A DNA stretch of 64,000 bases from Nostoc sp. NIES-4103 (GCF_002368335.1 NZ_AP018288.1:3051099-3115098); one strand, 5' to 3'. Counted from the first letter of the stretch, positions 44,301-53,127 are shown. Notes: generated by a model from the sequence alone, not told the origin. Translations and numbers: made by a program.

Positions 44301-47300
44301 TTACTCGCAACACAAGTAATATCACGAATGCGAACAGCTTGGGCGGTGGAAATACCATTACGCAGCTTGTTTGAAAATCCCACTATTGCAGGACTGGCTA
44401 AAACTGTAGAATCAGCACAGAAGCAAGAACAAACTATACCGCCACTAGTTGCGATCGCCAGAAATCAAAATCTCCCCCTATCCTTTGCCCAGCAGCGCTT
44501 GTGGTTCCTCAACGCCCTACAACCAGACAGTGCTTTTTACAACATCCCCATCATGGTACGCCTGGAAGGTCAACTTAACCAAGCCGCCTTAGAACAAAGC
44601 CTCAACGAAATCATTCAGCGACACGAAGTCCTACGCACCAACTTTATTACAGTAGACAGTCAACCCATACAAATAATTCACCCCAACCAGAACTTAAATG
44701 TACAACTTTTAGAACTGCGATCGCAACCAGAAAAAAACCTTGCACAAACAACCGATGAAACTCCTCATCCTCTCTGCGCGACGGACACTTTCCTCAAGTC
44801 GGGAAACCCGCCCACGGAAGTGTCCTCCTCTGCGCCTCTGGGTGATCAAACTCATTCCATACAACACCCACAAGCCCAACAACTAGCAACCCAAGAAATT
44901 CAACGCCCCTTCAACCTCACCTGTGACCCCCTAGTCCGCGCTACCTTACTAAAACTATCCCAGACAGACCACATCTTACTCCTCGTAATACACCACATAG
45001 TTTGTGACGGTTGGTCAATAGGAATACTCGCCCAAGAATTAGCAGCACTCTACCAAGCATTCAACCAGCAATTACCCTCGCCACTACCAACTTTACCCAT
45101 TCAATACGCCGACTTTGCAGTTTGGCAACGGCAATGGTTACAAAAAGATGTACTTGACCCTCAACTAGCTTACTGGCAAAAACAACTCGCCGACGCACCC
45201 GCCTTATTACCATTACCAACTGACCGCCCAAGACCTGCTGTCAAAACCTTTCGCGGGGCGCATCATACCTTTGTACTGCCGAGAAAGTTAGGTGAGGAAC
45301 TAACTATATTAAGTCAGCAGACAGGGGTTACTCTGTTCATGACCCTGCTAGCAGCCTTTCAAACATTACTTTACCGCTACAGTAACCAAACTGACATTTT
45401 AGTGGGTACGCCCATCGCTAACCGCAATCATGCAGACATAGAACCATTAATTGGCTTTTTTGTCAATACTCTCGTCCTACGCACCGATTTTTCGAGCAAC
45501 CCCAGCTTTAGCGAATTACTCAAGCGAGTCAGGGAAGTAACTTTAGGAGCCTATGCCCATCAAGATGTACCCTTTGAGTTATTGGTGGAAGCGTTGCAGC
45601 CAGAGCGAAATTTAAGTTATACGCCGCTGTTTCAAGTGTTGTTTGTAATGCAAAATACTCCCATGCCTGCAAAGGAATTGTCAGGTTTAACTCTGACTAC
45701 ATTACCAACAGAAAGCCAAACAGCCAAATTTGACTTAACTTTATCTGTGGAAAACACGGAAAATGGTTTGTTAGGAATATGGGAATACAACACCGATTTG
45801 TTTGATGCTGCCACCATTACTCGCATGACAGGGCATTTTGCAACCCTGTTAGAAAGTATAATTGCAAATCCAGAACAGCGCGTTTGTGAATTACCTTTGC
45901 TGACAGCAGCAGAACAGCAACAATTATTGGTGGAATGGAATGATACTGATGTAGAGTACCCCCAAGATTTATGCATTCACCAACTATTTGAACAACAAGT
46001 GGAACGTACCCCCAATGCTGTAGCAGTGGTGTTTGAAGGAAAACAACTAACTTATAGGGAGTTGAACAGCCGCGCCAATCAGTTAGCTCATTACTTGCAG
46101 AGACTGGGTGTAAAATCAGAAGTACTCGTGGGAATTTGTGTAGAGCGTTCCTTAGAGATGGTAATAGGATTGCTAGCTGTTTTGAAAGCAGGCGGCGCTT
46201 ATGTTCCCCTCGATCCAGCATACCCGCAACAGCGTTTGCTTGCAATGTTAGAAGATGCCCAAGTGTCGGTGCTGCTGACAGTGACAGAATTAATTGAGTC
46301 TGGTTTAGAAGAGAAAACGCAAGTCATCTACTTCGATAGAGACTGGGAGAGAATTACTACTGAAAGCGAAAATAATCCCCACAGTCAGGTGACAGCCGAC
46401 AACTTAATATATGTGATATTCACTTCTGGTTCCACCGGAAAACCCAAAGGTGTAGCCGTTGAACATGGGCAACTGCTTAACTATATATATGGCATTCGAG
46501 AAAAACTACAGCTGACTGATGGGGGTAACTTTGCGATCGCTTCCACTTTTGCCGCAGACTTAGGAAATACTGCCATATTCCCTTGCCTGTGTAGCGGTGG
46601 CAGTCTGCATATCATATCAAAAGAAAGGGCAACAGATGCCAATGCCTTTGCAGAATATTGCCAACAGTATCCCATCGATTGCCTGAAGATAGTTCCTTCG
46701 CACTTTGCTGCTTTGTTAACATCAGGTCAAGGGCAAGCGATCGCACCCCGCCAACGCCTTATACTAGGTGGTGAAGCTACAAGTTGGGATTTAATTGAGC
46801 AAATTCAAAGCTATGCACCCACTTGTCAAATTTTCAATCATTACGGCCCAACTGAAGCTACAGTAGGCATACTAACTTATACCGTTGAATCTAGACCAAC
46901 CGAATATTATACACAGTTCCTTCCCTTGGGTCGTCCCCTACCCAACACACAAATTTATATCCTAGATGAACACCTGCAACCTGTTCCCGTGGGAGTACCT
47001 GGTGAACTGTACATTGGTGGCGCAGGCTTAGCCAGAGGCTATTTACACCAGCCTCAACTCACATCTGAACGATTTATTACTCATAACTTTGGCGAAAATA
47101 AAATAACTCGACTTTACAAAACTGGAGATTTAGCCCGTTACTTGAAAGATGGCAATATTGAATACCTGGGGAGAATTGATAACCAGGTAAAAATACGCGG
47201 CTTCCGCATTGAATTAGGAGAGATAGAAGCTGTATTGAACCAATATCCGCAGGTACAGCAGGCGGTAGTTATTGCCAAAGAAGATATTTTAGGCGATAAG

Positions 47301-48590
47301 CGCCTTGTAGCATATATCGTCCCTCATCAACAGCAAGTCCCCACAAACAGCAAACTTCGCCGCTTCTTGAAGTCAAAGCTACCTGACTACATGGTGCCTA
47401 ACACCTTCGTCATTTTGGATAGCATACCAATTACACCAAATGGCAAAGTGAATTTTGCAGCTTTACCCACAGTTGAACAAGCTACTTTTGCAGATGAAAA
47501 TGCGATTATTGCACCTCGTGATGCTGTGGAACTGCAACTAACGCAAATTTGGGAAAAAGTTCTCAAAACTACATCTGTGGGAATCAAAGATAACTTTTTT
47601 GACCTGGGAGGACACTCACTTTTAGCCGTTAGCTTGATGGCTGAAATTCAAAAGCAATTTAGACAAAGTTTACCCCTAACTACCCTCTTCCAAAAAGGGA
47701 CAATCGAGCAATTAGCAACTATTCTCCGTCAGCAACCAAATTTAAATAATTGGTCTTCCTTAGTGCCAATTCAGCCTCACGGTACCAAACAACCATTCTT
47801 TTGCGTCCATCCCATTGGCGGTAATGTCCTCAGCTACTTTGAATTAGCGCGTAATTTGGGTTTAGATCAACCTTTTTATGGACTGCAAGCCAAAGGTTTA
47901 GACGGACAACATCAGCCATTAACTCGAATTGCAGACATGGCAGATGAATATATCAAAGCACTACGTCTAGTTCAACCATCTGGGCCTTACCTTTTAGGCG
48001 GTTGGTCAATGGGAGGAGTTGTAGCTTTTGAAATGGCACAACAGCTACAAAGACAAGGCGAAACAGTAGCCCTGTTAGTTTTAATAGACAGTAGAATACC
48101 TAATTATGGTGAGAAAAATAGCCTTGATAAAATTGATAAAACTGCCTTATTAAACTACTTTGCCATAGATTTAGCAGGTCGTTTTGGCAAAAATCTGGAA
48201 ATATCAAATGATACTTTTCAGCAGTTGACCCTTGATGAGCAACTAAACTATATTTTAGAGCAGGCAAAACTAAACGGTATCCTACCAGAAGATATTGAGG
48301 AGAAGCATATTCACCCATTAATTGAAGTATTCAAAGCGAATCTTCAAGCATTGCAAAGTTATATTCCACAAGTCTATTCTCAGCGAATCACCCTTTTGCA
48401 AGCTAGCGAAATCTTATCTGATAATTTGCATATTGCTGCCTTTAGTTGGGATAAATTAACTACAAATTCCGTAGATATTTATAGCGTCCCAGGCAATCAT
48501 TACACCATACTGACAAAACCTCACGTTCAAGATTTATCAGTACAATTAAAACGCTGTCTTGATGCATTACAAGTATTGGAATGTCAGTAG
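41352..48590 (+). CDS. Two-module nonribosomal peptide synthetase with thioesterase
   Basis: The 2412-residue enzyme is C1-A1-PCP1-C2-A2-PCP2-TE. C1 (about 1-420) has H121-Q122-LIA-D126-L127 in place of HHxxxDG, so its catalytic His is lost. A1 is about 430-930; pocket residues by eye are D,F,G,A,V,V,S,I,T,K, with no confident substrate. PCP1 has Ser983 in GGHSL. C2 (about 1035-1480) is intact (HHIVCDG, His1215) but has a repeat-derived insert at about 1140-1164. A2 is about 1530-2030, and its pocket D,L,T,K,I,G,H,V,G,K fits the Asp pattern. PCP2 has Ser2089. TE (about 2135-2405) has Ser2219 in GWSMGG. The likely product is a dipeptide or acyl dipeptide ending in Asp. Confidence 0.95.
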   Translation: MSASLSYSQAAQWFLHQLIPTSAVHNIAIAVKLQIDLDIPALQVAFNTLAKRHSLLRTTFTTLEGQLIPQVHESTKICFQQEYTLRLVEEAHRPFKIEQNCWRVILFTQSPQEHIILVVAHQLIADLFSLKLLINELGIVYAAQKAGVQPSLTPLNLEFQDYIHLQNDKFAGAAGEKLWSYWQQELSGELPVLNLLGKPRPPIQTYCGASHTLKLDKQLCQQLKVLAESENVTLYTLLLAAFQILLYRYSNQEDIVVGSPTTRKAEFAEIVGNFVNYIVLRSQLSSNSPFTKFLAQVRQKVILAQEHQDFPFPILVERLQPVRDSSYSPLFQVLFAVEQQEFNLEVIPIEQKTARFDLTLTIVEKEDSLRATWQYNTDLFDSVSIARMAGNFQTLLESIIANPTQNVSQLPLLSKEEQHLLLVEWNNTHLDYPKDVYIQQLFEAQVEQTPNAIAVVLGDEKLTYRELNQQANQLAHHLQTLGVEPEKLVGICMDYSLQMIVGILGIMKAGGAYVPLDPAYPQERQAFLLNDAQPEVLLTQEKLLEKIPQTQAKIVCLDSQWDIIAQQSQENPVCRVTGENLAYVIYTSGSTGKPKGVMNTHSGLANAYHCFKIDVNCVIQLASFASDFFLGNLIVALSSGAKLLLCPLEIVLDIEKLYQLIYREQVDIIALNPALLRGLMLYIKLSQQSLDFVKYVVVGSDIWYLHEYQELQQLFEDVETHVINSYGVTECSITNSRFEDSLFNLSIDGIVPVGRPLPNTQFYILDTHLQPVPIGVKGELYIGGDGIARGYLNRPELTAQRFIANPFQEAGESRLYKTGDSARYLTDGNIEYLSRLDNQLKIRGFRIELGEIEAVLSQHPAVFQTAVIAREDVPGDKRLVAYVVLLEKITSAISDLRSFLKQKLPEYMIPAYFVLLDGLPISPNGKVDRKALPAPEIAGIAGENNKIAPRTPQEEILALIWTEVLGIEQIGIHDNFFELGGHSLLATQVISRMRTAWAVEIPLRSLFENPTIAGLAKTVESAQKQEQTIPPLVAIARNQNLPLSFAQQRLWFLNALQPDSAFYNIPIMVRLEGQLNQAALEQSLNEIIQRHEVLRTNFITVDSQPIQIIHPNQNLNVQLLELRSQPEKNLAQTTDETPHPLCATDTFLKSGNPPTEVSSSAPLGDQTHSIQHPQAQQLATQEIQRPFNLTCDPLVRATLLKLSQTDHILLLVIHHIVCDGWSIGILAQELAALYQAFNQQLPSPLPTLPIQYADFAVWQRQWLQKDVLDPQLAYWQKQLADAPALLPLPTDRPRPAVKTFRGAHHTFVLPRKLGEELTILSQQTGVTLFMTLLAAFQTLLYRYSNQTDILVGTPIANRNHADIEPLIGFFVNTLVLRTDFSSNPSFSELLKRVREVTLGAYAHQDVPFELLVEALQPERNLSYTPLFQVLFVMQNTPMPAKELSGLTLTTLPTESQTAKFDLTLSVENTENGLLGIWEYNTDLFDAATITRMTGHFATLLESIIANPEQRVCELPLLTAAEQQQLLVEWNDTDVEYPQDLCIHQLFEQQVERTPNAVAVVFEGKQLTYRELNSRANQLAHYLQRLGVKSEVLVGICVERSLEMVIGLLAVLKAGGAYVPLDPAYPQQRLLAMLEDAQVSVLLTVTELIESGLEEKTQVIYFDRDWERITTESENNPHSQVTADNLIYVIFTSGSTGKPKGVAVEHGQLLNYIYGIREKLQLTDGGNFAIASTFAADLGNTAIFPCLCSGGSLHIISKERATDANAFAEYCQQYPIDCLKIVPSHFAALLTSGQGQAIAPRQRLILGGEATSWDLIEQIQSYAPTCQIFNHYGPTEATVGILTYTVESRPTEYYTQFLPLGRPLPNTQIYILDEHLQPVPVGVPGELYIGGAGLARGYLHQPQLTSERFITHNFGENKITRLYKTGDLARYLKDGNIEYLGRIDNQVKIRGFRIELGEIEAVLNQYPQVQQAVVIAKEDILGDKRLVAYIVPHQQQVPTNSKLRRFLKSKLPDYMVPNTFVILDSIPITPNGKVNFAALPTVEQATFADENAIIAPRDAVELQLTQIWEKVLKTTSVGIKDNFFDLGGHSLLAVSLMAEIQKQFRQSLPLTTLFQKGTIEQLATILRQQPNLNNWSSLVPIQPHGTKQPFFCVHPIGGNVLSYFELARNLGLDQPFYGLQAKGLDGQHQPLTRIADMADEYIKALRLVQPSGPYLLGGWSMGGVVAFEMAQQLQRQGETVALLVLIDSRIPNYGEKNSLDKIDKTALLNYFAIDLAGRFGKNLEISNDTFQQLTLDEQLNYILEQAKLNGILPEDIEEKHIHPLIEVFKANLQALQSYIPQVYSQRITLLQASEILSDNLHIAAFSWDKLTTNSVDIYSVPGNHYTILTKPHVQDLSVQLKRCLDALQVLECQ
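44771..44840. repeat. Palindromic repeat in frame within the NRPS C2 domain
   Basis: The motif GCGCGACGGACACTTTCCTC, a TCAAGTCGGGAAACCCGCCC core and CGGAAGTGTCCTCCTCTG match the intergenic element at 48667-48731. The 70-base unit plus flanks keeps the frame, adding about 25 residues of Ser/Pro/Thr-rich loop. Confidence 0.85.
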
Positions 48591-48639
48591 TGTATGGTGG
48601 AATTAGCCCTTTCAATGTGGATACTAATGTAAGTCAAAA

Positions 48640-48775
48640 AATCCTTTTTCACCTCTTATCTCTGTGTCCTCTGCGCGACGGACACTTTCCTCAACGGGGG
48701 GAACCTCCGCACGGAAGTGTCCTCCTCTGTGGTTCGATAAATGACTTTTTAACCACAGAGGCACAGAGAGCGCCG
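48640..48775. repeat. Intergenic palindromic element after the NRPS
   Basis: The stretch CCTCTGCGCGACGGACACTT...ACGGAAGTGTCCTCCTCTG (48668-48729) is flanked by inverted CTCTGTGTCCTCTG and AACCACAGAGGCACAGAG. It is the intergenic relative of the insert in the NRPS C2 domain. Confidence 0.8.
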
Positions 48776-48795
48776 AGAGAAAGAAAAATCAGTCA

Positions 48796-49476
48796 TCAAT
48801 CAACAAAATTCCCTGACTTTTCCGTCAAACTATCTACCATATTCAGTATTTTCACAGCTAGTCGTGGACGCGTAACAGGATCTTCAACACGCCGCCTAAA
48901 AACAGATTGCTCAATACAGTAAAGACCTAAGATATATCGACCTACTTGGGGATATTCTCGCTCAATACTACCCAGTTGTCGTACATAAAGACTTTCCATT
49001 AAAGCTAGTGAAGCTAAGTTCTGTACAGGTTCATTAACTATTGTTGCCAATAAAAATTGGTGTTTATCAAATAGAATTTTGAGCAAAGCTAAAGCTAAAG
49101 CAGGAGCATATATTTTGTAAGCTGTATCTGGTAGAACTCCTATCTGCTCAAAATAACAAATTTTAGACTGTTCCAACAACTCTAGGGTATTTGGCTCAAG
49201 CCATTGAACGCTTTTTCTTTGTTCCCATATAGGAGTTCGACGCAGCATCGCATCGGGAATCCCAATGACAAACCCAGCAATGATATCACGCCGGAGGTCT
49301 TCTAGCACTATCACATGTGCGTTTTTGATAAAAAACAGATACTCATCCCGATTTGGCTCTCGTAAGAACCCTCCACGGTTCATGTCTGTAATTGTTGCAG
49401 GCACAATTAACTGTGATTTGATGGCTTGTATCTGCTCAACATCGCCTTCCGTAGCGAAACGAATTTTCATTTTCAT
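48796..49476 (-). CDS. GNAT-fold acyltransferase-like protein
   Basis: The 226-residue protein has the GNAT pattern: an N-terminal MKIRFATEGDVEQI strand-helix, a central strand pair with HVIVLED and IAGFVIG, and a long C-terminal part with LLATIVNEPVQNLASLALMESLYVRQLG, where GNATs contact the acyl donor. The acetyl-CoA loop (Q/RxxGxG/A) is not clear, so it could also be an unusual acyl-carrier-dependent member. It lies on the opposite strand between the NRPS and the hydroxylase. It may acylate the product or give self-resistance, which is inference. The gene is 125 bases from the hydroxylase, same strand, with GGGAATT repeats between. Confidence 0.7.
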   Translation of the reverse strand: MKMKIRFATEGDVEQIQAIKSQLIVPATITDMNRGGFLREPNRDEYLFFIKNAHVIVLEDLRRDIIAGFVIGIPDAMLRRTPIWEQRKSVQWLEPNTLELLEQSKICYFEQIGVLPDTAYKIYAPALALALLKILFDKHQFLLATIVNEPVQNLASLALMESLYVRQLGSIEREYPQVGRYILGLYCIEQSVFRRRVEDPVTRPRLAVKILNMVDSLTEKSGNFVD

Positions 49477-49479
49477 AAT

Positions 49480-49553
49480 GAATTGGGAATTGGGAATTGA
49501 GAATTGGGAATTGGGAATTGGGAATTGGGAATTGGGAATTGGGAATTGGCCAT
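49480..49553. repeat. GGGAATT heptamer tandem repeat
   Basis: Nine to ten copies of GGGAATT with one variant (GAGAATT). It is the longest array of this heptamer in the window and lies between the GNAT gene and the hydroxylase gene. Confidence 0.9.
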
Positions 49554-49601
49554 TGAGGAAAGAATTTCTCCCTCATCCCCCCCATCCCCCCATCTTCCCT
49601 A

Positions 49602-50339
49602 CTACCTCATCAGCGCTTCAAATTTTTCTTCCCATTTTTCTTGATTACCTTTAGCAGTATGAACAATTGGAGATATCGCAATTAGATAAAATAATAAACC
49701 GTTAACTAGGGATAAAGGAAATTGTAAGGGTCTAGCAACATCAACAAACAACACAACTCTGTAATCATTAGTATCATTCCAGACTTCGTGAGGAAAGGTG
49801 TCATCAAAAATTAAGCTTTTACCCTCTTCCCAATAGGCTATTTGATCACATATGCGAATTCTACAAGCTGTCCGAGGTTCTGGTACTTTTAAGGCCAGAT
49901 GATAGCGAATTACTCCTTTGAGTGAGCCACGGTGTTCTGGAATATGTTTTCCGGGTGCGAGAATGGAAAAAAATGCTAGCTTCATTCCCGGAATTGTCTG
50001 AAGTAATTTAGTAGTTTCGGGACAGCGATCGCAGTTCTTTTTAGACTGAAAACCATATCCATAGAAAAAATACGTTTTCCACATATTGTCGCCAGCGATA
50101 CGCCGCTGTTGAGGAGAAATATCGTCAAAGTTTGGCAACGTATCTGTATATTCCATTACCTTGTCAAGCTCTTGGCGAATAACTTTCCAATTCGCTTCTA
50201 ACTCATAAGCCCAAGGAAACTGACTTGTTTCAAAAAAAATAGAGTCTCCCAGTGATGAGTACTTAGAAACCAACTGTGAAAATTTAGGAAGGAGGAATTT
50301 CTCTAATTTTTTGAATAATGTACTGACTAAATTGCTCAT
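49602..50339 (-). CDS. Aspartyl/asparaginyl beta-hydroxylase family dioxygenase
   Basis: The 245-residue protein shows the PF05118-type jelly-roll core. Residues in ILAPGKHIPEHRGSLKG with RYHLAL, then W-E-GKSLIFDDTFPHEVWN and RVVLFVDVARP, match the 2-oxoglutarate/Fe(II) hydroxylase pattern (His, Asp/His and Arg). A hydrophobic C-terminal segment (about 205-225) may bind membranes. Known members hydroxylate Asp or Asn beta-carbons, free, in proteins or on carrier proteins. With an Asp-type A2 domain in the neighbouring NRPS, beta-hydroxy-Asp formation is the obvious proposal. It shares the minus strand with the GNAT gene and is divergent from the MFS gene. Confidence 0.85.
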   Translation of the reverse strand: MSNLVSTLFKKLEKFLLPKFSQLVSKYSSLGDSIFFETSQFPWAYELEANWKVIRQELDKVMEYTDTLPNFDDISPQQRRIAGDNMWKTYFFYGYGFQSKKNCDRCPETTKLLQTIPGMKLAFFSILAPGKHIPEHRGSLKGVIRYHLALKVPEPRTACRIRICDQIAYWEEGKSLIFDDTFPHEVWNDTNDYRVVLFVDVARPLQFPLSLVNGLLFYLIAISPIVHTAKGNQEKWEEKFEALMR

Positions 50340-50492
50340 TCCAGTTTTATCTTTGATTTTCTGGCAATTATTCTACTTTTTACTATTTATGGTAAGTTTT
50401 GTACATGTATTTCAAAAAACAAAATATTTATTTGAATTACAATACTTAATTAGTAATAGTATTTAACACTACGTTAATTACAAAATGAACGC

Positions 50493-51809
50493 ATGGCAAA
50501 AACTACTACAATCCCGAAACTACAGGTATTCATCATTATTTGGTTGGGACAGATCATCTCACTGTTCGGCTCAGGACTTACTGGCTTTGCGTTAGGTGTT
50601 TGGGTTTACCAACAAACAGCATCCACAACACTGCTGGGGCTGGTTTCTTTGTTTACTGCATTGCCTGGAATATTACTATCCCCCATCGCTGGCGCTTTCG
50701 TAGACCGGGCTGAACGACGCTGGATAATGATACTAAGTAGCTGCGGTGGAGGTCTAGCTACTTTTTTTCTAGCACTGCTATCGTTAGCCGATAAGCTGAA
50801 CGTCTGGCATATTTATATTGGCATGTCCATAATTTCGGTTTGCAGTACCTTGCAGTATCTCGCTGCTTCTGCGGCTATCACGTTGCTTGTGCCCAAACGG
50901 CATCTAGGCCGCGCCAGCGGCATGGTACAAATTGGAGAAGCATCTGCACGAGTTTTTGCCCCAGCACTAGCTGGTTTACTGGTGTTGACGCTACAAATTC
51001 AAGGCGTGCTTTTAATTGATTTTGCTTCTTACGTCTTGGCCATAGTGACGTTGTTGTTTATCCAGTTTCCCGAAGTTAAAAATACCATTGAAGACCGTGC
51101 AAAGAAAGCTTCACTGTTGGAAGAGACTATCTATGGTTGGACTTACATTTTTGATCACCCAGGACTGCTAGCGCTATTACTGTTTTTTGCCCTCGGCAAT
51201 TTTGTCTTGGGAATGGGTACTGTATTAGTGACCCCAATGCTCTTGGCTTTTACTTCACCCGCAATACTTGGTAATGTCCTGTCCACTGGTGGTAGTGGTA
51301 TGTTCATCGGCAGTATTGTCATGAGTGTATGGGGAGGCCCCAAGAAGCGCGTCTATGGGATGTTCTGCTTTGGACTCCTCCAAGGAGTTGCCATCATCTT
51401 GTTAGGGTTGCGTCCTTCCATACCATTAATTGCGATCGCTGCCTTTGGCGTTTTTTTTAGTGTGCCAATTATTACTGCTTGTAGCCAAGCAATTTGGCAA
51501 AGTAAAGTAGCGCCAGAGATTCAAGGACGCGTCTTTGCTGTGCGCCGGATGATTGCGTGGTCATCCTTTCCACTGGCTTATCTTTTGGCTGGGCCGCTAG
51601 CTGACTATGTATTTGAGCCACTGTTGGCTAGTGACGGTCTACTTGCAGGCAGTGTCGGCAAAATTATCGGTGTTGGAAACGGGCGTGGCATTGGCTTATT
51701 ATTTATAGTCCTAGGAATAATTACTGTTATAGTCACAATTAGTGGTTATTTATATAAACCTCTGCGGACAGTAGAAAAAGAAATGCCAGATTTAATTTTG
51801 AGTAAGTAA
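50493..51809 (+). CDS. MFS exporter
   Basis: The 438-residue integral membrane protein has 10-12 hydrophobic helices and the MFS motif between TM2 and TM3 (GAFVDRAERRWI, about 67-78). It belongs to the enterobactin-exporter-like (MFS_3) set that often flanks NRPS clusters. It likely exports the cluster product across the plasma membrane. It starts with an ATG at 50493, divergent from the hydroxylase with a 153-base AT-rich promoter gap. It is the last gene of the presumed cluster. Confidence 0.88.
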   Translation: MAKTTTIPKLQVFIIIWLGQIISLFGSGLTGFALGVWVYQQTASTTLLGLVSLFTALPGILLSPIAGAFVDRAERRWIMILSSCGGGLATFFLALLSLADKLNVWHIYIGMSIISVCSTLQYLAASAAITLLVPKRHLGRASGMVQIGEASARVFAPALAGLLVLTLQIQGVLLIDFASYVLAIVTLLFIQFPEVKNTIEDRAKKASLLEETIYGWTYIFDHPGLLALLLFFALGNFVLGMGTVLVTPMLLAFTSPAILGNVLSTGGSGMFIGSIVMSVWGGPKKRVYGMFCFGLLQGVAIILLGLRPSIPLIAIAAFGVFFSVPIITACSQAIWQSKVAPEIQGRVFAVRRMIAWSSFPLAYLLAGPLADYVFEPLLASDGLLAGSVGKIIGVGNGRGIGLLFIVLGIITVIVTISGYLYKPLRTVEKEMPDLILSK

Positions 51810-51904
51810 CCTGAGTTCGGAATAAACTCAAACCTTGATTCTGTCGTTAGTTTTGACAGTCTAAAACCCTTATTTTGTCGTCCAAGTGATCAAAATTGAG
51901 TCCC

Positions 51905-52007
51905 TAATACCGTTTCACTTTAAAATTGATGCATTTAGACAAGCTGGGGAAGCTGGGGAAGCTGGGGGAGAAAGAAAAATCATTTGCATGGCTGATTTCG
52001 TGAAATG
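51905..52007. repeat. MITE-like element with GCTGGGG repeats, copy B
   Basis: It starts TAATACCGTTTCACTTTAAA and ends GATTTCGTGAAATG, with GCTGGGGAA repeats inside. It is nearly identical to 62166-62283. The right terminus is followed by more GCTGGGG-type units (to about 52060) and their complement CCCCAGCCTCCCCAGC (52110-52145), making a large imperfect palindrome that fills the gap after the MFS gene. Confidence 0.8.
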
Positions 52008-52205
52008 AGCTGGGGAAGCGGGGGTAGCTGGGGTAGCTGGGGGAGAAAAGAGAAAAACCAGTACTTTTTAATACTCAAAATTTAATGATTACACTTAATT
52101 TCTTTCTCTTCCCCAGCCTCCCCAGCCTCCCCAGCCCCCCCAGCTTTACCACCTCACAAAATCGCGTTGCTCCCGCCGTAGTTTATAAGGCAGGGAAACT
52201 AAGGG

Positions 52206-52258
52206 GGGTAAAAACGTAATTCAAATCACAGTCAACCACTTTTCAAACAACCTCTTAA
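52206..52258. repeat. Partial end of the TTGAAAAGT element
   Basis: The sequence AACGTAATTCAAATCACAG...CCACTTTTCAAACAACCTCT matches, inverted, the left end of the element at 29465-29520. Only this end is recognisable. It touches the stop codon of the next minus-strand gene. Confidence 0.7.
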
Positions 52259-53127
52259 ATTAAAGATTGGTAAACAGAAGCAACGGCATCAGCTATTTTC
52301 TCCCAATATTGCTTGTCGGGATTTCGCGCCTCATAACACTGCTCAATTTGAATACCATTGCCATTAGACAATCTATTCACAATATTTTCGGCAGCATCCC
52401 CGCCATAAGCACTCTTTGCAGAAGCAATATCTACACTGATACCAGAACCGACAATAGCATTCTCAATTGCCGTCTTAATTTGTTGCTTGAGTTGGTCACT
52501 AGCACGACCACCAATGAGAATGTTATTTCTCGTAAAACCATGAAAAGCTACAGCGTGAGTAAATCCACGATTAATAATAGTCTTGAGTAGTGGAAATGAT
52601 TCTTCATTAATATCAGTAGATGTGATGTGCCAGCGATCATACGCTCCAATAGTACTATCGCCCCAACCTTTACAAAGCCAAAAAGACACACCTTTATTAG
52701 CTAGTTGAGAAGCAACACGTTCTGCTTGTTTGTCAGTTTGGATTTCAATTACGCCACCATGAGGAGCAATGGCTATTAGTTTATTGTGAGTTCCATTGTC
52801 TGTTAATCGTTCAACAAACTCTTTATATTTTTGTGCATCCGCATCGTTGTAGGTTGTATTAACTACTTGAGAATCTATCGTCACGTTGAAGGGAAAGTTA
52901 GATTGTCCTAATCGTGATGCTCCTTCTTGGGTTACACGCACAATATTATCTGGGGTTTCTTGGGGAGTGTTTCTAACTGTATAAATTGCATATTTTTTGT
53001 TGTCAAATTTCACTCGGATTTGTTGATTAATAGCACGACCAATAGTTAACAATTGGTCTGGATCAGCAGAACAATGTTCTTGTGTACCTGTGTTGGTATT
53101 TTGTACTTCAGCGTTGTATGTGGTCAT
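52255..53127 (-). CDS. Poly-gamma-glutamate hydrolase-like protein
   Basis: The 290-residue protein resembles phage-type poly-gamma-glutamate hydrolases (DUF867, PF05908). Motifs include IAPHGGVIEI (a metal-type His), YDRWHITSTDI, HAVAFHGF and NILIGGR, and a Glu in IQIEQCYE. Such zinc enzymes cut gamma-glutamyl bonds in capsular polyglutamate. There is no signal peptide; the N-terminal about 95 residues are an extra domain. It is the last of three minus-strand genes (methyltransferase 61 bases upstream, beta-propeller beyond). The role in a cyanobacterium is unknown. Confidence 0.78.
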   Translation of the reverse strand: MTTYNAEVQNTNTGTQEHCSADPDQLLTIGRAINQQIRVKFDNKKYAIYTVRNTPQETPDNIVRVTQEGASRLGQSNFPFNVTIDSQVVNTTYNDADAQKYKEFVERLTDNGTHNKLIAIAPHGGVIEIQTDKQAERVASQLANKGVSFWLCKGWGDSTIGAYDRWHITSTDINEESFPLLKTIINRGFTHAVAFHGFTRNNILIGGRASDQLKQQIKTAIENAIVGSGISVDIASAKSAYGGDAAENIVNRLSNGNGIQIEQCYEARNPDKQYWEKIADAVASVYQSLI

